Source of the DNA: Methanococcoides sp. | GTDB lineage: Archaea > Halobacteriota > Methanosarcinia > Methanosarcinales > Methanosarcinaceae | Direction: 5' to 3' | Length of the DNA stretch: 64,000 nt | Assembly: GCA_021108275.1 (NCBI GenBank) | Contig: JAIORD010000005.1 | Location: forward strand, 1-64,000 | In this document: piece after piece, positions 46,469 to 55,573 of the stretch | Layout of the letters: each line of letters begins with the position of its first letter | Position numbering within the stretch: position 1 is the stretch's first letter | Position numbers and translations under genes: made by a program | The notes under the pieces: model-generated | Seen by the model: the letters and a program-made list of their open reading frames with translations, nothing else | Database searches by the model: none | What the model was told of the DNA's origin: nothing

Positions 46469-48643
46469 TCATATCCTGCCATTTTCATTGAATATTATTG
46501 TAAAAGCTGTTCCGGAAGTACAATCCATAGTAATGGTCCCCCCAATCTGATTGACCAACGTGTTCAACAGCTGTAAACCCAATGAAGTGCTTTTCTTATA
46601 ATCAATTTCCTCAGGGAATCCTATACCATTATCACTCACGATTAGCATAAATTTATTTTCATTCCCATGATGTAGGTCAATGCAAATCTGACCCGACCTT
46701 TCCTGAAAAGCGTGTTTCAAAGAATTGGTCACCAGTTCGTTTATGATAATCCCAAGAGGGATAGCCGTATCCATATTCAAAAAGATATCCTCTACGTTAA
46801 GCTCCAGTTCAATGTCCTTATCAACGGAATATGAACTAATAAGTTCAGCTGACAGCTTCTGGACATAATCAGCAAAATTGATGCTTTCCATGTCCGTTGA
46901 CTGGTAAAGTTCCTCATGGATCAATGACATCGATATAACACGGCTCTTGCTCTCCATAAAAGCCTGAACCACGGACGTATCCTCAAACTCCATGGAATAA
47001 AGGTCGAGCAAACTGCAGATTATCTGGAGGTTGTTCTTTATACGATGATGGATCTCCTTTTTGCGCATCATCTCAATCTCCATCAAAGCTTTTTCTGCGT
47101 TCTTGCGTTCTGTGAGATCTCTAGCAGTGGAGAGCACGGCTGGGTTGCCAGCATACTCAATAATACGGTTGCTTAGTTCTATAGGGACAAGGGAACCGTC
47201 CTTACAGACAATTAGGCTTTCAAATATAGCACGTTCCCCCTCCTGCAATTGCTTGATATTATCAGGTACCTTTAATGCATATTCAGAAGAATTCAGATCC
47301 ATTACTGTCATACTCAGCATTTCATCTCGGCTGTAACCCGTGAATTCACAAGCAACATTATTTACTTCCAATATAGTACTTTCTAAATCGTATATTATAG
47401 TTGGATCATTAGAATTATTAAAAAATGATTTGAATTTAGATTCCGATTTTTGCAAAGCAACCATTGCTTTTTCATTGCTCTTTGTAAGCTTGCTCATATT
47501 ATCCAGTATTTGATTGAGGCCCAGAGGAATCTTCTTAAAATCAACCTGTACATTGGTATCAGCCCTTGTATCAAAATTTCCATTTAATGCATTACCGGAT
47601 ATCAATTTAAAATCATTTAGCATTTTTTTGATGGTGTGGTCTGTCGAGCGTGCAACCATATAAGCAACCCCACCCACGAGAATAATTGAAAATAGCGACA
47701 TAAATATCAGCCTATTCCTCAAAATCGTTACCCCCGCAAGCATTTCATCTTTTGGAATACAGAGTACAAAACTATAGGTCCCTTCATTAATAGGCTCATA
47801 GAACATTACAACTTCTCTGCCGGTTTCAGGGTCCATTGCTTCGATGTATCCCCTCTTCCCATCTCTGATGTCGGTTGCCATCTCCAAAATCTCTGGAACA
47901 CCAAAGTCATTTAATGTCTTTATCCCAATCCATTCCTTATGCTCCGGATGGGACAACAGTATTCCGCTATTACTTGTAATAAACGCATAACCGGTCTCAA
48001 AAACAGCAACACTAGATACTATCTCATCAAAATAGTTGAGCGACACATCAACCCCGCCAATTCCAACGAACTCACCATTCCTGATAATAGGAGAATCATA
48101 GCTCACCATCAGTATTCCCTGATAAAGATAAGGTTCTGTGACCACGTTTTGTTTGAGTTTCTTTGGACCTTGGTAATATTCTGATGTTTCATAATCTACA
48201 AGAGGTTCAACACTGATCGGGCCGTTTATCGTGTTCCAGTATGGTACAAACCTTCCGGTCTCATCATGGCCTTCCGTTCCTATGAATTCAGCATCTCTCC
48301 CATCAAAAGCATTGGGTTCATAGCCAACATAAACTCCAACCAGTTGAGGATTCTCCAAAAGTAAGCCCTTTAGTATATAGTTCACCTCATCCCTATCAGC
48401 TGACTCATAATTGCTCATTGTTGTTGAAATCGTTTTAACAATGCCCTGGTTTGTTCTTGTATTGCCATCGAAATAATTTGCATAGTTCTTGGTAATTTCT
48501 ATGGACTGCTGATATGCCATTTCCTCCTGCTGAGATGTTACTGTAGAAATACTAACTATTGCAAATACAGATAGCACTAAAAAAGCACCTAAGATGCCAT
48601 AAAAAAGGATTTTAGTTTTTAGAGAGATATTATTTGATTCCAT
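46469..48643 (-). CDS. Membrane sensor histidine kinase, paralogue of the kinase at 3351
   Basis: The 724-residue protein has: first helix about 10-32, dCache sensor about 40-310 (PNAFDGRDAEFIGTEGHDE matches the kinase at 3351 closely), second helix about 318-340, HAMP-like linker, PAS about 395-510, HisKA_2 with KEIHHRIKNN, and a GHKL ATPase domain with DNGIGFPE. No response regulator adjoins it. Its PAS domain is also near-identical in type to the third PAS of the kinase at 50946, so sensory parts have been exchanged between kinases in this genome. It lies in the accessory region, on the opposite side of the first 275-bp repeat. Confidence 0.88.
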   Translation of the reverse strand: MESNNISLKTKILFYGILGAFLVLSVFAIVSISTVTSQQEEMAYQQSIEITKNYANYFDGNTRTNQGIVKTISTTMSNYESADRDEVNYILKGLLLENPQLVGVYVGYEPNAFDGRDAEFIGTEGHDETGRFVPYWNTINGPISVEPLVDYETSEYYQGPKKLKQNVVTEPYLYQGILMVSYDSPIIRNGEFVGIGGVDVSLNYFDEIVSSVAVFETGYAFITSNSGILLSHPEHKEWIGIKTLNDFGVPEILEMATDIRDGKRGYIEAMDPETGREVVMFYEPINEGTYSFVLCIPKDEMLAGVTILRNRLIFMSLFSIILVGGVAYMVARSTDHTIKKMLNDFKLISGNALNGNFDTRADTNVQVDFKKIPLGLNQILDNMSKLTKSNEKAMVALQKSESKFKSFFNNSNDPTIIYDLESTILEVNNVACEFTGYSRDEMLSMTVMDLNSSEYALKVPDNIKQLQEGERAIFESLIVCKDGSLVPIELSNRIIEYAGNPAVLSTARDLTERKNAEKALMEIEMMRKKEIHHRIKNNLQIICSLLDLYSMEFEDTSVVQAFMESKSRVISMSLIHEELYQSTDMESINFADYVQKLSAELISSYSVDKDIELELNVEDIFLNMDTAIPLGIIINELVTNSLKHAFQERSGQICIDLHHGNENKFMLIVSDNGIGFPEEIDYKKSTSLGLQLLNTLVNQIGGTITMDCTSGTAFTIIFNENGRI

Positions 48644-48826
48644 TTCAAAAACTCGTTAATATTTCCTATTTTCCACTCTCTCACGAATTCATTCTACATC
48701 CAATTTTTTATATACAATTTGCATTTGTTTACAATGCAATATATTCTTTGTGGGACTTGTGATTCGAAACAATGGTACTTCAAAAGTTAACACCGTTAGC
48801 AATAACCCATTGAGTATAAACAGGCT

Positions 48827-48962
48827 TCATAAACTCACCCTCTCCAACCTCTCCCTCACATGAGCATTGAGAGTGAACGGCTTATAATTCTTGGCATTTT
48901 GCTTCATGTAATACGGAAGGCAACAGACAGCATTTGTATTTCGTGGAAGCTTGAATTTCAAA
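48827..48962 (-). pseudogene. Decayed C-terminal coding fragment, copy 1
   Basis: The minus strand reads ...LPYYMKQNAKNYKPFTLNAH, then VRERLERVSL and TGA, without a start. The core KPFTLNAHV recurs in two other places (50131, 53031). Parent gene not recognised. Confidence 0.6.
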
Positions 48963-49039
48963 ATAAAAAAAAGAATGGCTAAGCATGCCATTATACTGTT
49001 TATTTCAGTTTCTTGAGAAGACCTGCAAGACCTGCTTCA

Positions 49040-49243
49040 TCATTGGAAAATATGGTATGTTAGATTCATGCCAAAAATAAGGCCACCCACCGTCCCCATA
49101 GGTGCATATATTGGATTAATATTTAATGCTATTTTTGTTCCTACCATCATTATCAACAAAAGAATAACTAATATGTAAATATTTGTTTGATTCTTACTTA
49201 CTAGCTCAACAATTCTTGAATTAATTGTTTGATTAAACCCCAT
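49040..49243 (-). CDS. Small membrane protein (67 residues)
   Basis: Starts MGFNQTINSRIVELVSKNQ after AAAAGGTGAGG. It has two hydrophobic helices (about 21-38 and 46-63). Family not recognised. Stand-alone, divergent from the next small membrane gene. Confidence 0.5.
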   Translation of the reverse strand: MGFNQTINSRIVELVSKNQTNIYILVILLLIMMVGTKIALNINPIYAPMGTVGGLIFGMNLTYHIFQ

Positions 49244-49417
49244 GTTTTTGAACCCCTCACCTTTTAATTAGGATTATGACATATAAAATTGTCTCAAATG
49301 ACCATTATGCACAAAGAAGTAGGGAAAATTATAAATGATACATAATTAATTGTATACAAAAAAACTATGAAAATTTATTCTAAATGTGGATACTGTCATG
49401 AATGTTAGAGAGAATAA

Positions 49418-49651
49418 ATGAAACACGAAACAAAGGTAAAAACGATTATCATTTCATTAGTTGCAATTTCTTTGTTACTAATATACAATTTAAGTTCTAT
49501 TTTAGGAAGAAGTATAAGTTCAACGACAACGGTTCCATTGCTTTTAAGCACAACTGCATTTATAACAATCGGGATAATCTATCTGTTGGAGACCAAGAGG
49601 GCTAAAACGGAAAACACCGACAATGAAAGCAAACGTGTTGATGATCTTTGA
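49418..49651 (+). CDS. Small membrane protein (77 residues)
   Basis: Starts MKHETKVKTIIISLVAISLL, with two helices (about 8-28 and 41-58) and a polar C-terminal tail. Only a weak AGAGAG site precedes the ATG. Family not recognised. Confidence 0.45.
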   Translation: MKHETKVKTIIISLVAISLLLIYNLSSILGRSISSTTTVPLLLSTTAFITIGIIYLLETKRAKTENTDNESKRVDDL

Positions 49652-49803
49652 GCGGTGCTAATGCGGAAGAGGAAGTTCTTGCCGTATGCCGTGTTGCAAT
49701 AACTATTACAGAAACATCAATATTACATCATCTTTAAATATAATAATACACGAATACAAGTTGTAGTAATCTAAATATTTAGTTCCTTGGGGGTATGGGG
49801 ACG

Positions 49804-50049
49804 ATGCGTGAAAAATTAGAAATAATAGTAGACATACTGAAAGTTTTAAAAGGATCAGAAGTGACGAAAACAAGCATAGTTTATAAAGCAAATTTAAATT
49901 TTAAAAGAGCAAATCATTATCTCGATATGATGATGCAAATGGGATTAATAGAAAAATCAACTAACAAATACAATATTACAGAAACTGGTAATGAGTACTT
50001 CAAAGTGATGAATGAAGTTAATTCAATTATTATCGATCAAAAACCTTGA
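49804..50049 (+). CDS. Winged-helix protein (HTH_45-like)
   Basis: The 81-residue protein from the second of two close ATGs begins MREKLEIIVDILKVL. Its pattern SEVTKTSIVYKANLNFKRAN, then YLDMMMQMGLIEKSTNKYNI matches the small archaeal winged-helix group related to Sso10a. Likely a DNA-binding regulator of the element. The ATG at 49795 directly abuts GGGGGT and is less likely. Confidence 0.7.
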   Translation: MREKLEIIVDILKVLKGSEVTKTSIVYKANLNFKRANHYLDMMMQMGLIEKSTNKYNITETGNEYFKVMNEVNSIIIDQKP

Positions 50050-50130
50050 TTATAGTCAATACTGTTTGAAACCAATTCTGATAGATTGAATTGCTCATAC
50101 TACTTTTTCATTTTAATTTATTATTATATC

Positions 50131-50275
50131 CTAACTAACAACCGATTCTACATTACCCCAATTCTCCAACCATTCTCTCACATGAGCATTGAGAGTAAAC
50201 TGCTTATCACTCTCTGCAGTACCAACTTTCTTACTTCTTCCAGGCTTCTGGTGGAGTAGACAATACCGAATCTTC
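50131..50275 (-). pseudogene. Decayed C-terminal coding fragment, copy 2
   Basis: The frame reads ...GRSKKVGTAESDKQFTLNAH, then VREWLENWG and on to TAG. It shares the FTLNAHV core with copies 1 and 3. It has lost the YYMKQNA part. No start. Confidence 0.55.
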
Positions 50276-50343
50276 TACCTATCCTATGATAATGAGCATT
50301 ATGACATTTGAAAAACGTTGGAAGAGTTTATATGTTATTAACT

Positions 50344-50357
50344 TATTATTATATATT
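50344..50357 (+). promoter_or_regulatory. TATA box of the candidate small RNA
   Basis: TATTATATATTAA is placed about 25 bp before the expected RNA start (about 50375-50380). Confidence 0.45.
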
Positions 50358-50374
50358 AAGAGCCATGTGTCATT

Positions 50375-50487
50375 CACGACTCCGGTGGTACGGTCTGAAA
50401 ACACGAACGCTGTGGTGGTGGTGGTTCTACTCCATAACTAATTGGGAGAGGGGATGTCCATTCCTCCTTCATCCCCTCTGTTTTTGA
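50375..50487 (+). ncRNA. Candidate small RNA (about 110 nt)
   Basis: A TATA box upstream and a strong terminator at its end enclose a GC-rich stretch in AT-rich surroundings, containing four tandem TGG triplets (about 50411-50425). A frame from ATG at 50365 could read these as four Trp, but that ATG lies before the expected RNA start and has no ribosome binding site. No known RNA family recognised. Confidence 0.45.
50447..50485 (+). terminator. Strong intrinsic-type terminator
   Basis: AGAGGGGATG (50447-50456) pairs perfectly with CATCCCCTCT (50470-50479). A TTTTT run follows after one G. Confidence 0.75.
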
Positions 50488-50945
50488 TAACTTTAATTTC
50501 CAGTATTAGGATTTGTAGAAATCCCTTACAGTGCTTAAAGCCCATTGCTGAGATATCATCCAACGCATGAAGATTGGGTTAGACGTGTACTGTCCCGATA
50601 GGCAGCATTTTTATTTTGTTAGAGCTTGAGCTATTTTAAAGTTCGATTTTTAGATCCCGCATAGTAAGCCACCTATGCTGATATTCCTATTTTTTCCACA
50701 AGGAATTACACGGAGAGATCGTTGTAACGATATTTGAAGCGATTACATGGTAAAAATAAACGATGATTTTTGGAGAACAAAATCAAAATATTGTTCCAAT
50801 AAGGATAAACAATGTTTTCTTAGAAATGAACTTTCAAAACTGATGCAACATATTGTATATACACATCATGAAAAAACATGCCAATTCGCTTATATATTTT
50901 TAATAGATATTATTAATTTCGGCATATATCAAGGGGGTATAGTAA
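50488..50945. other. Upstream region of the PAS kinase gene
   Basis: It contains the kinase promoter (TTATATATTTTTAATAG at about 50889) and otherwise nothing convincing. A frame from 50747 spans this promoter and is not supported. Confidence 0.4.
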
Positions 50946-52883
50946 ATGGTCGAAGACGATTTGAATCGGTTGGTAAAACAAGAGACAAAAATACCTACAC
51001 TTGAAAAAACAGGTATTTTAAGCGACGAATACTATCATGTGCTGTTCGACTCATCTTCAGACGTCCTTATGTTGATGGACGAAAGGGGATTCATTGATTG
51101 TAATAAAGCGGCTCTGAAGATGTTTGGTTTCTCAAGAAAAGAAGAAATTATTGGATTTCATTTATCCGAAATATCACCTCCAAAGCAGCCAAACGGGGAA
51201 GATTCACGGAGTGCTGCACAGGATAGAATCGCAGAAGCCTTCAAGAATGAGTCTACCAAGTTTGAATGGGTTCACTGCAGAAAAAATGGAGAGGAATTCC
51301 CTGCTGAAGTGTGGTTAACACGCTTTTTGTTAAAAGATAAACAGATTCTGCAGGTTACTGTACGGGACATCACCGAGCGCAAGCAAATGGAAGAAACTCT
51401 ACGAAAGAGTGAAGCTAGTTTGTCCAATGCACAGCGTATTTCCCATCTTGGCAATTGGGATTGGGACCTCGTCAAAAATAAGTTAAAATTGTCAGACGAG
51501 ATCTATAATATCCTTGGGCTGGCACCTCTGGGATTTAAGACTACTTATGAGGCGTTTCTAAATTCCGTCCACCCTGATGATAGAATGTTTGTTCAGGACG
51601 CTATAAATAAGGCAGTGTATGAAAATAAACTGTATAGTATTGACTACCGCATTCTTTTGCCAGATGGCTCAGAACGTATTGTTCATGAGCAAGGCGAGGT
51701 TACTTTTAACAAAGCTGGTCAGGCGATTTGGATGTGTGGGACAATACAGGATATCACCGAGCGGAAACTGATAGAAACTGCTTTACAAAAATCTGAACAG
51801 AAGTTCAGAACATTTTTTAATCATTCTAATGATCCAACTTTAATATACGATTTGGACGGTGCCATCTTGGAAGTGAACGACATTGTTTGCGAATTCACAG
51901 GATATAGCCGAGATGAACTGCTGACTATATCGATAATGGATTTGGATTCTTCAGAATATGCACCAAATGTAACTGATAATATTAAGCAATTACAAAAGGG
52001 AATACGTTCTATATTTGAAAGTGTAGCTATTTGTAAAGACGGCACTCCTATCCCTATAGAACTAAGCAATCGCATTATTGAGTATGATGGAAAACCAGCT
52101 GTCTTATCCACTTCTAGAGATCTCACAGAGCGGAAGCAAGCAGAGGATGCAATGTTCCATGCAAAGCTTGTGGCGGAAACTGCTAATCGTACTAAGACCG
52201 AATTCCTCGCAAACATGAGTCATGAACTACGCACGCCTCTTAATTCCATCATCGGCTTCTCACAGTTGCTAAATAGCAATCCTTTCGGTAACCTGAATGA
52301 AAAAGAGATCAAGTATTCTGGAAATATTGCGGATAGTGGGAAACACTTACTGGACCTAATCAATGATATTCTTGATATCTCGAAAATCGAAAGTGGGGAG
52401 GTAGAACTTGAATGTGAAAAGTTTAGTTTACCTTCATTCATTCGTGATGTGGAAAATACAATTAAACATATGGCATATAAAAAGAACATTGAAATTTGTA
52501 ATCAGTTTCGTTCTGAAAATATCGAAATTTATGCCGACAGATTAAGGATGAAACAAATCTTGTATAATCTATTAAGTAATTCCTTGAAGTTTACACCTGA
52601 GCATGGGCTTATATAGATCAGTGCTGCAAATTATGATAATTTGCTGGAGATCTCTGTATCGGATAACGGTATTGGTATTCCCAAAAATAAGCATGAGGAA
52701 ATATTTGAGACCTTCAAACAGGTGGATTCATCAACTGCCAGAAAGTATGAGGGTACCGGTCTTGGTCTTGCACTTGTCAAGAAGTTTGTTGAAATGCATG
52801 GCGGGGAAATCTGGGTTGAAAGTGAAGTTGGAAAAGGAAGTACGTTCTCATTTACAATTCCTATAGAATGCAAAGTACAATAA
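50946..52883 (+). CDS. Cytoplasmic PAS histidine kinase interrupted by an in-frame UAG
   Basis: The ATG has GGGGGT 7 nt upstream. There are three PAS domains (about 25-150, 160-280, 285-400), then HisKA with [12 protein letters not shown] (His426), then a HATPase domain. TAG at 52614-52616 (codon 557) falls between the N-box region ([20 protein letters not shown]) and the G1 box. The same frame continues for 88 residues with [20 protein letters not shown], the F-box ETFKQVDSS and the G2 box [12 protein letters not shown], ending in TAA at 52883. Full length is 645 residues. Termination at the UAG would leave the ATP-binding domain without its G boxes, hence inactive. Readthrough, perhaps as pyrrolysine, or a nonsense mutation are the options. 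Confidence 0.85.
52614..52616 (+). other. In-frame UAG inside the kinase ATPase domain
   Basis: The context is [22 protein letters not shown]. The codon stands in a strand where variable residues are usual, so insertion of pyrrolysine or another residue could be tolerated. Confidence 0.75.
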
Positions 52884-53030
52884 AATACTTTTCAGGAGTA
52901 TTAGTGATATTATTATCGGTTATATAGCACCTGAATATTAATATAAGTAATATTACTAAACTCCTCTGTTGCTATCGATATTGCCTTTCATAATGCAAAA
53001 CCTGTTACTGCTATTGAGTTTACATGTAAG
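52884..53030. other. Short spacer after the kinase
   Basis: AT-rich; no feature seen. Confidence 0.3.
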
Positions 53031-53159
53031 TTATCCATTTACACTAAGCCCGTTGTCCCAAGTCTTCAACCTTTCCTTAACATGAGCATTGAGAGTGAAC
53101 GGCTTATCTCTCCTGGCATTCTGTTTCATATAATGCAAAGTACCCTTGGAGAATTCCAT
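53031..53159 (-). pseudogene. Decayed C-terminal coding fragment, copy 3
   Basis: Opens with ATG and reads MEFSKGTLHYMKQNARRDKP, FTLNAHVKERLKTWD and a short tail to TAA (42 residues). It is the best kept of the three copies. A weak AAAGAAG precedes the ATG, so it might be a tiny gene, but the other copies lack starts. Confidence 0.5.
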
Positions 53160-53306
53160 CTTCTTTCATTCGACATACCCATTTTGTAATCTCATACTAT
53201 ATGATTTTTTTGATTTTAAATTTGTAAAAACATAATGTGTCTGTACTTCATTATTCACTAACACTAAATATTTTAATTCCATACTCTACCTAAAAAAGGA
53301 AAAACT

Positions 53307-54263
53307 ATGAAACTCAAACTATTCGCAATTCTTATTCTAATCTCACTAACCTTTGGTTGTATCTCCGAAGAGACAGAACAAACAATCCAGACGATAGCAG
53401 AAGAGATCGAGCAGATCGAAGTCCAAGCTCCAGAAGACATTCAACCGGAAGTATTGGAAGACGAACAAGTAAACACAACTCCATTGTCACATGAAACTCT
53501 GAGGATCGGAGCCTTCAATATTCAGGTATTCGGAGTCTCGAAAGCTGACAAACCTGAAGTCATGGCAGTACTGGCCGACATCACCAGGACCTATGATATA
53601 ATGGCCATACAGGAGATAAGGGATAAGTCACAGACAGCTCTTCCTGAACTGGTGGATCTTGTGAATTCCGATGGATCAAACTATGAATTTGTTGTAAGCG
53701 AGAGGCTGGGAAGGACCTCAAGCAAAGAACAATACGCCTACGTCTACAATCGCGACACGATAATGATCACAAGTGAAGCATTGACATATCCAGAGCCAGA
53801 GGGTACAGATCCATTCCACAGGCAACCTTACATAGCATCGTTCAAGGCAGTCAATGGTGATTATGATGCTGTCCTCATAGTGATCCACACAGACCCTGAT
53901 GAGGCCACCGAAGAAATAAATGCCCTAGACGAAGCCTTGGAACATGCACAGAATGTCTATCCTGATGAGCAGGATTTCATTATCCTGGGAGATTTCAATG
54001 CTGACGGTTCATACTTTGATGAAGATTCAAGCTCAGACCTTGAAGACTACTTCTGGGCCATTGATGACACACATGACACCACAACGAAGTCAACGGACTA
54101 TACTTATGACAGAATGGTCCTGACAGACACATCTGACCTCTATGGCCAGGCAAATGTTTTCAGGTATGATCTGGAGTATCAACTGACAGAAGAGGAAACT
54201 GTGGCAGTATCTGATCATTATCCAGTATATGCTGAGTTCAATGTAAGTGGAGATGTGGACTGA
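53307..54263 (+). CDS. Lipoprotein of the endonuclease/exonuclease/phosphatase family (DNase I-like)
   Basis: The 318-residue protein has a lipoprotein signal with lipobox LTFGC (Cys18), an acidic linker to about 62, then the EEP fold: IGAFNIQVFG, IMAIQEIRD (metal-binding Glu), VIHTDPD, ILGDFNADGSYF and a final SDHYPVYAEF. All catalytic motifs are present. It is likely an outer-surface nuclease that degrades external DNA. The ATG follows AAAAAGGAAAAACT. The gene ends where an integrase remnant begins. Confidence 0.85.
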   Translation: MKLKLFAILILISLTFGCISEETEQTIQTIAEEIEQIEVQAPEDIQPEVLEDEQVNTTPLSHETLRIGAFNIQVFGVSKADKPEVMAVLADITRTYDIMAIQEIRDKSQTALPELVDLVNSDGSNYEFVVSERLGRTSSKEQYAYVYNRDTIMITSEALTYPEPEGTDPFHRQPYIASFKAVNGDYDAVLIVIHTDPDEATEEINALDEALEHAQNVYPDEQDFIILGDFNADGSYFDEDSSSDLEDYFWAIDDTHDTTTKSTDYTYDRMVLTDTSDLYGQANVFRYDLEYQLTEEETVAVSDHYPVYAEFNVSGDVD

Positions 54264-54588
54264 ACAGCATCCTGATAGAAACAATCCTAGTGCTCCATTG
54301 TGGTGGAACTTTGATACAAATAAAATCAATACTGCCACAATGATGAGTTACCAAGCTATAACCAAACCGCTAAAAGAGATCGCTATAAAAGCAGATGCTA
54401 ATAAAAGGATCAATGCAAATTTGTTTAGATATATTCGTGCTACCTATATGGCCAATCATTCAACAGAAGCACAAATGAATGTTTATTTTGGTAAGCCTAC
54501 GGGGGGAAAATTATCATCCCCCATGGAATCCAAAATGGAAGTGATGATTAAAGCATATGTGGATTGGAAATTGGAGATGCTGAAATAA
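54256..54588 (+). pseudogene. Remnant of a tyrosine integrase
   Basis: The frame TEQHPDRNNPSAPLWWNF ... MSYQAITKPLKEIAIKAD ... NLFRYIRATYMANHSTEAQM matches the catalytic-domain layout of the integrase at 55574-56770 (HPLREDSEAPLWV, PHTFRHLAI). The N-terminal half is missing, the HxxR motif is altered (LFRYIRA), and no active-site Tyr follows. It directly precedes copy B of the 275-bp repeat. Confidence 0.75.
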
Positions 54589-54858
54589 CGATACATGATG
54601 TTAATACGATGTAATAAAAATTATAAAGTGAGTTTTCAAAAATCAGAAAAACAAGGGGAAAGGGAGTAACAACAATAATACATACACCCCCCTAGTATTT
54701 TGATGCGAGTTATCAGCTGTTATTTACACTTCAATTTGTACTCCACAACTGATCAGCCCTGAATACCTTGCAGCGTTCGTGTGGGAATTGGTGCTACTAT
54801 CACACTCAACGCAGACCTGCGTTTAGTGGCAGTTCCAATGAAGAGCAGTTTTGTAATG
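54584..54858 (+). repeat. 275-bp direct repeat, copy B
   Basis: Matches 45193-45468. It overlaps the last bases of the integrase remnant and ends with GCAGTTTTGTAATG. The hairpin AACGCA-GACC-TGCGTT is kept. The sequence after it differs fully from that after copy A. Confidence 0.85.
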
Positions 54859-55573
54859 TGCATTTCGTTCTGGTTTATTTCATCTTTCTATCTAGTAATT
54901 GACTAACGATGACAGTTAAAATAAATAAAGGTGTTTATTTTGTTCTGAATAAAGACAAACAACGTGGATTCGATGGTTTTTTTGTTTGAATTTTGCTTAT
55001 AAACAGAACAAGATATTTCCATTTAATGATATTAGTGCATTAACTCTGAAATCAATGGCTTATATTATAGACCATGTAAATGGTAAGTATATCAAACCAT
55101 AGATTCCATGATTGTAAGTTAGAATTATGAAATCCATTTCAATATTTGTTGAAATAACTATGAGCCATTTCCACTGGAAATATTTTAAAAACAGCAACAT
55201 AAGACATATTATACTACAGGGGCTGATAATCCAGTTTTGAAATGATTCAACACTAATTTCGATAAAACGCATAGAGAAGAACGTTTATAATATTTATTAT
55301 AAACTGACTGTAAAATAATCAAGCTTTTAAAGTAGTATATAATTGTTTCTATAAATTAAAAATAGTTTAAGGCATAAAAACAGAAATATCTAGTATCTAT
55401 ACATTGATTTCATCAAATCCATCAATAAATTCATAATGTATCCGAATTTTTGATGTTGTGTTATTTTCGTGGCAAGTACCAAATGCTAAATCAATAACGA
55501 GATAGGAAGGGAGAAGGTAATTCCTTTTTTATGTTCGCTATTAATCTATCATAATCAAAGGGACCTAAGCTCC
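54859..55573. other. AT-rich region without genes
   Basis: No gene supported. Small open frames here have no ribosome binding site or protein character. It lies between the repeat and the end of the integrase gene. Confidence 0.4.

Noticed and set aside
50365-50487. Trp leader peptide with four tandem Trp codons
   Set aside because: No ribosome binding site, the ATG lies before the expected transcript start, and no trp gene follows. Kept only as part of the small-RNA candidate.
50747-51004. 85-residue frame upstream of the PAS kinase
   Set aside because: It overlaps the kinase start and spans the kinase promoter; composition is not protein-like.
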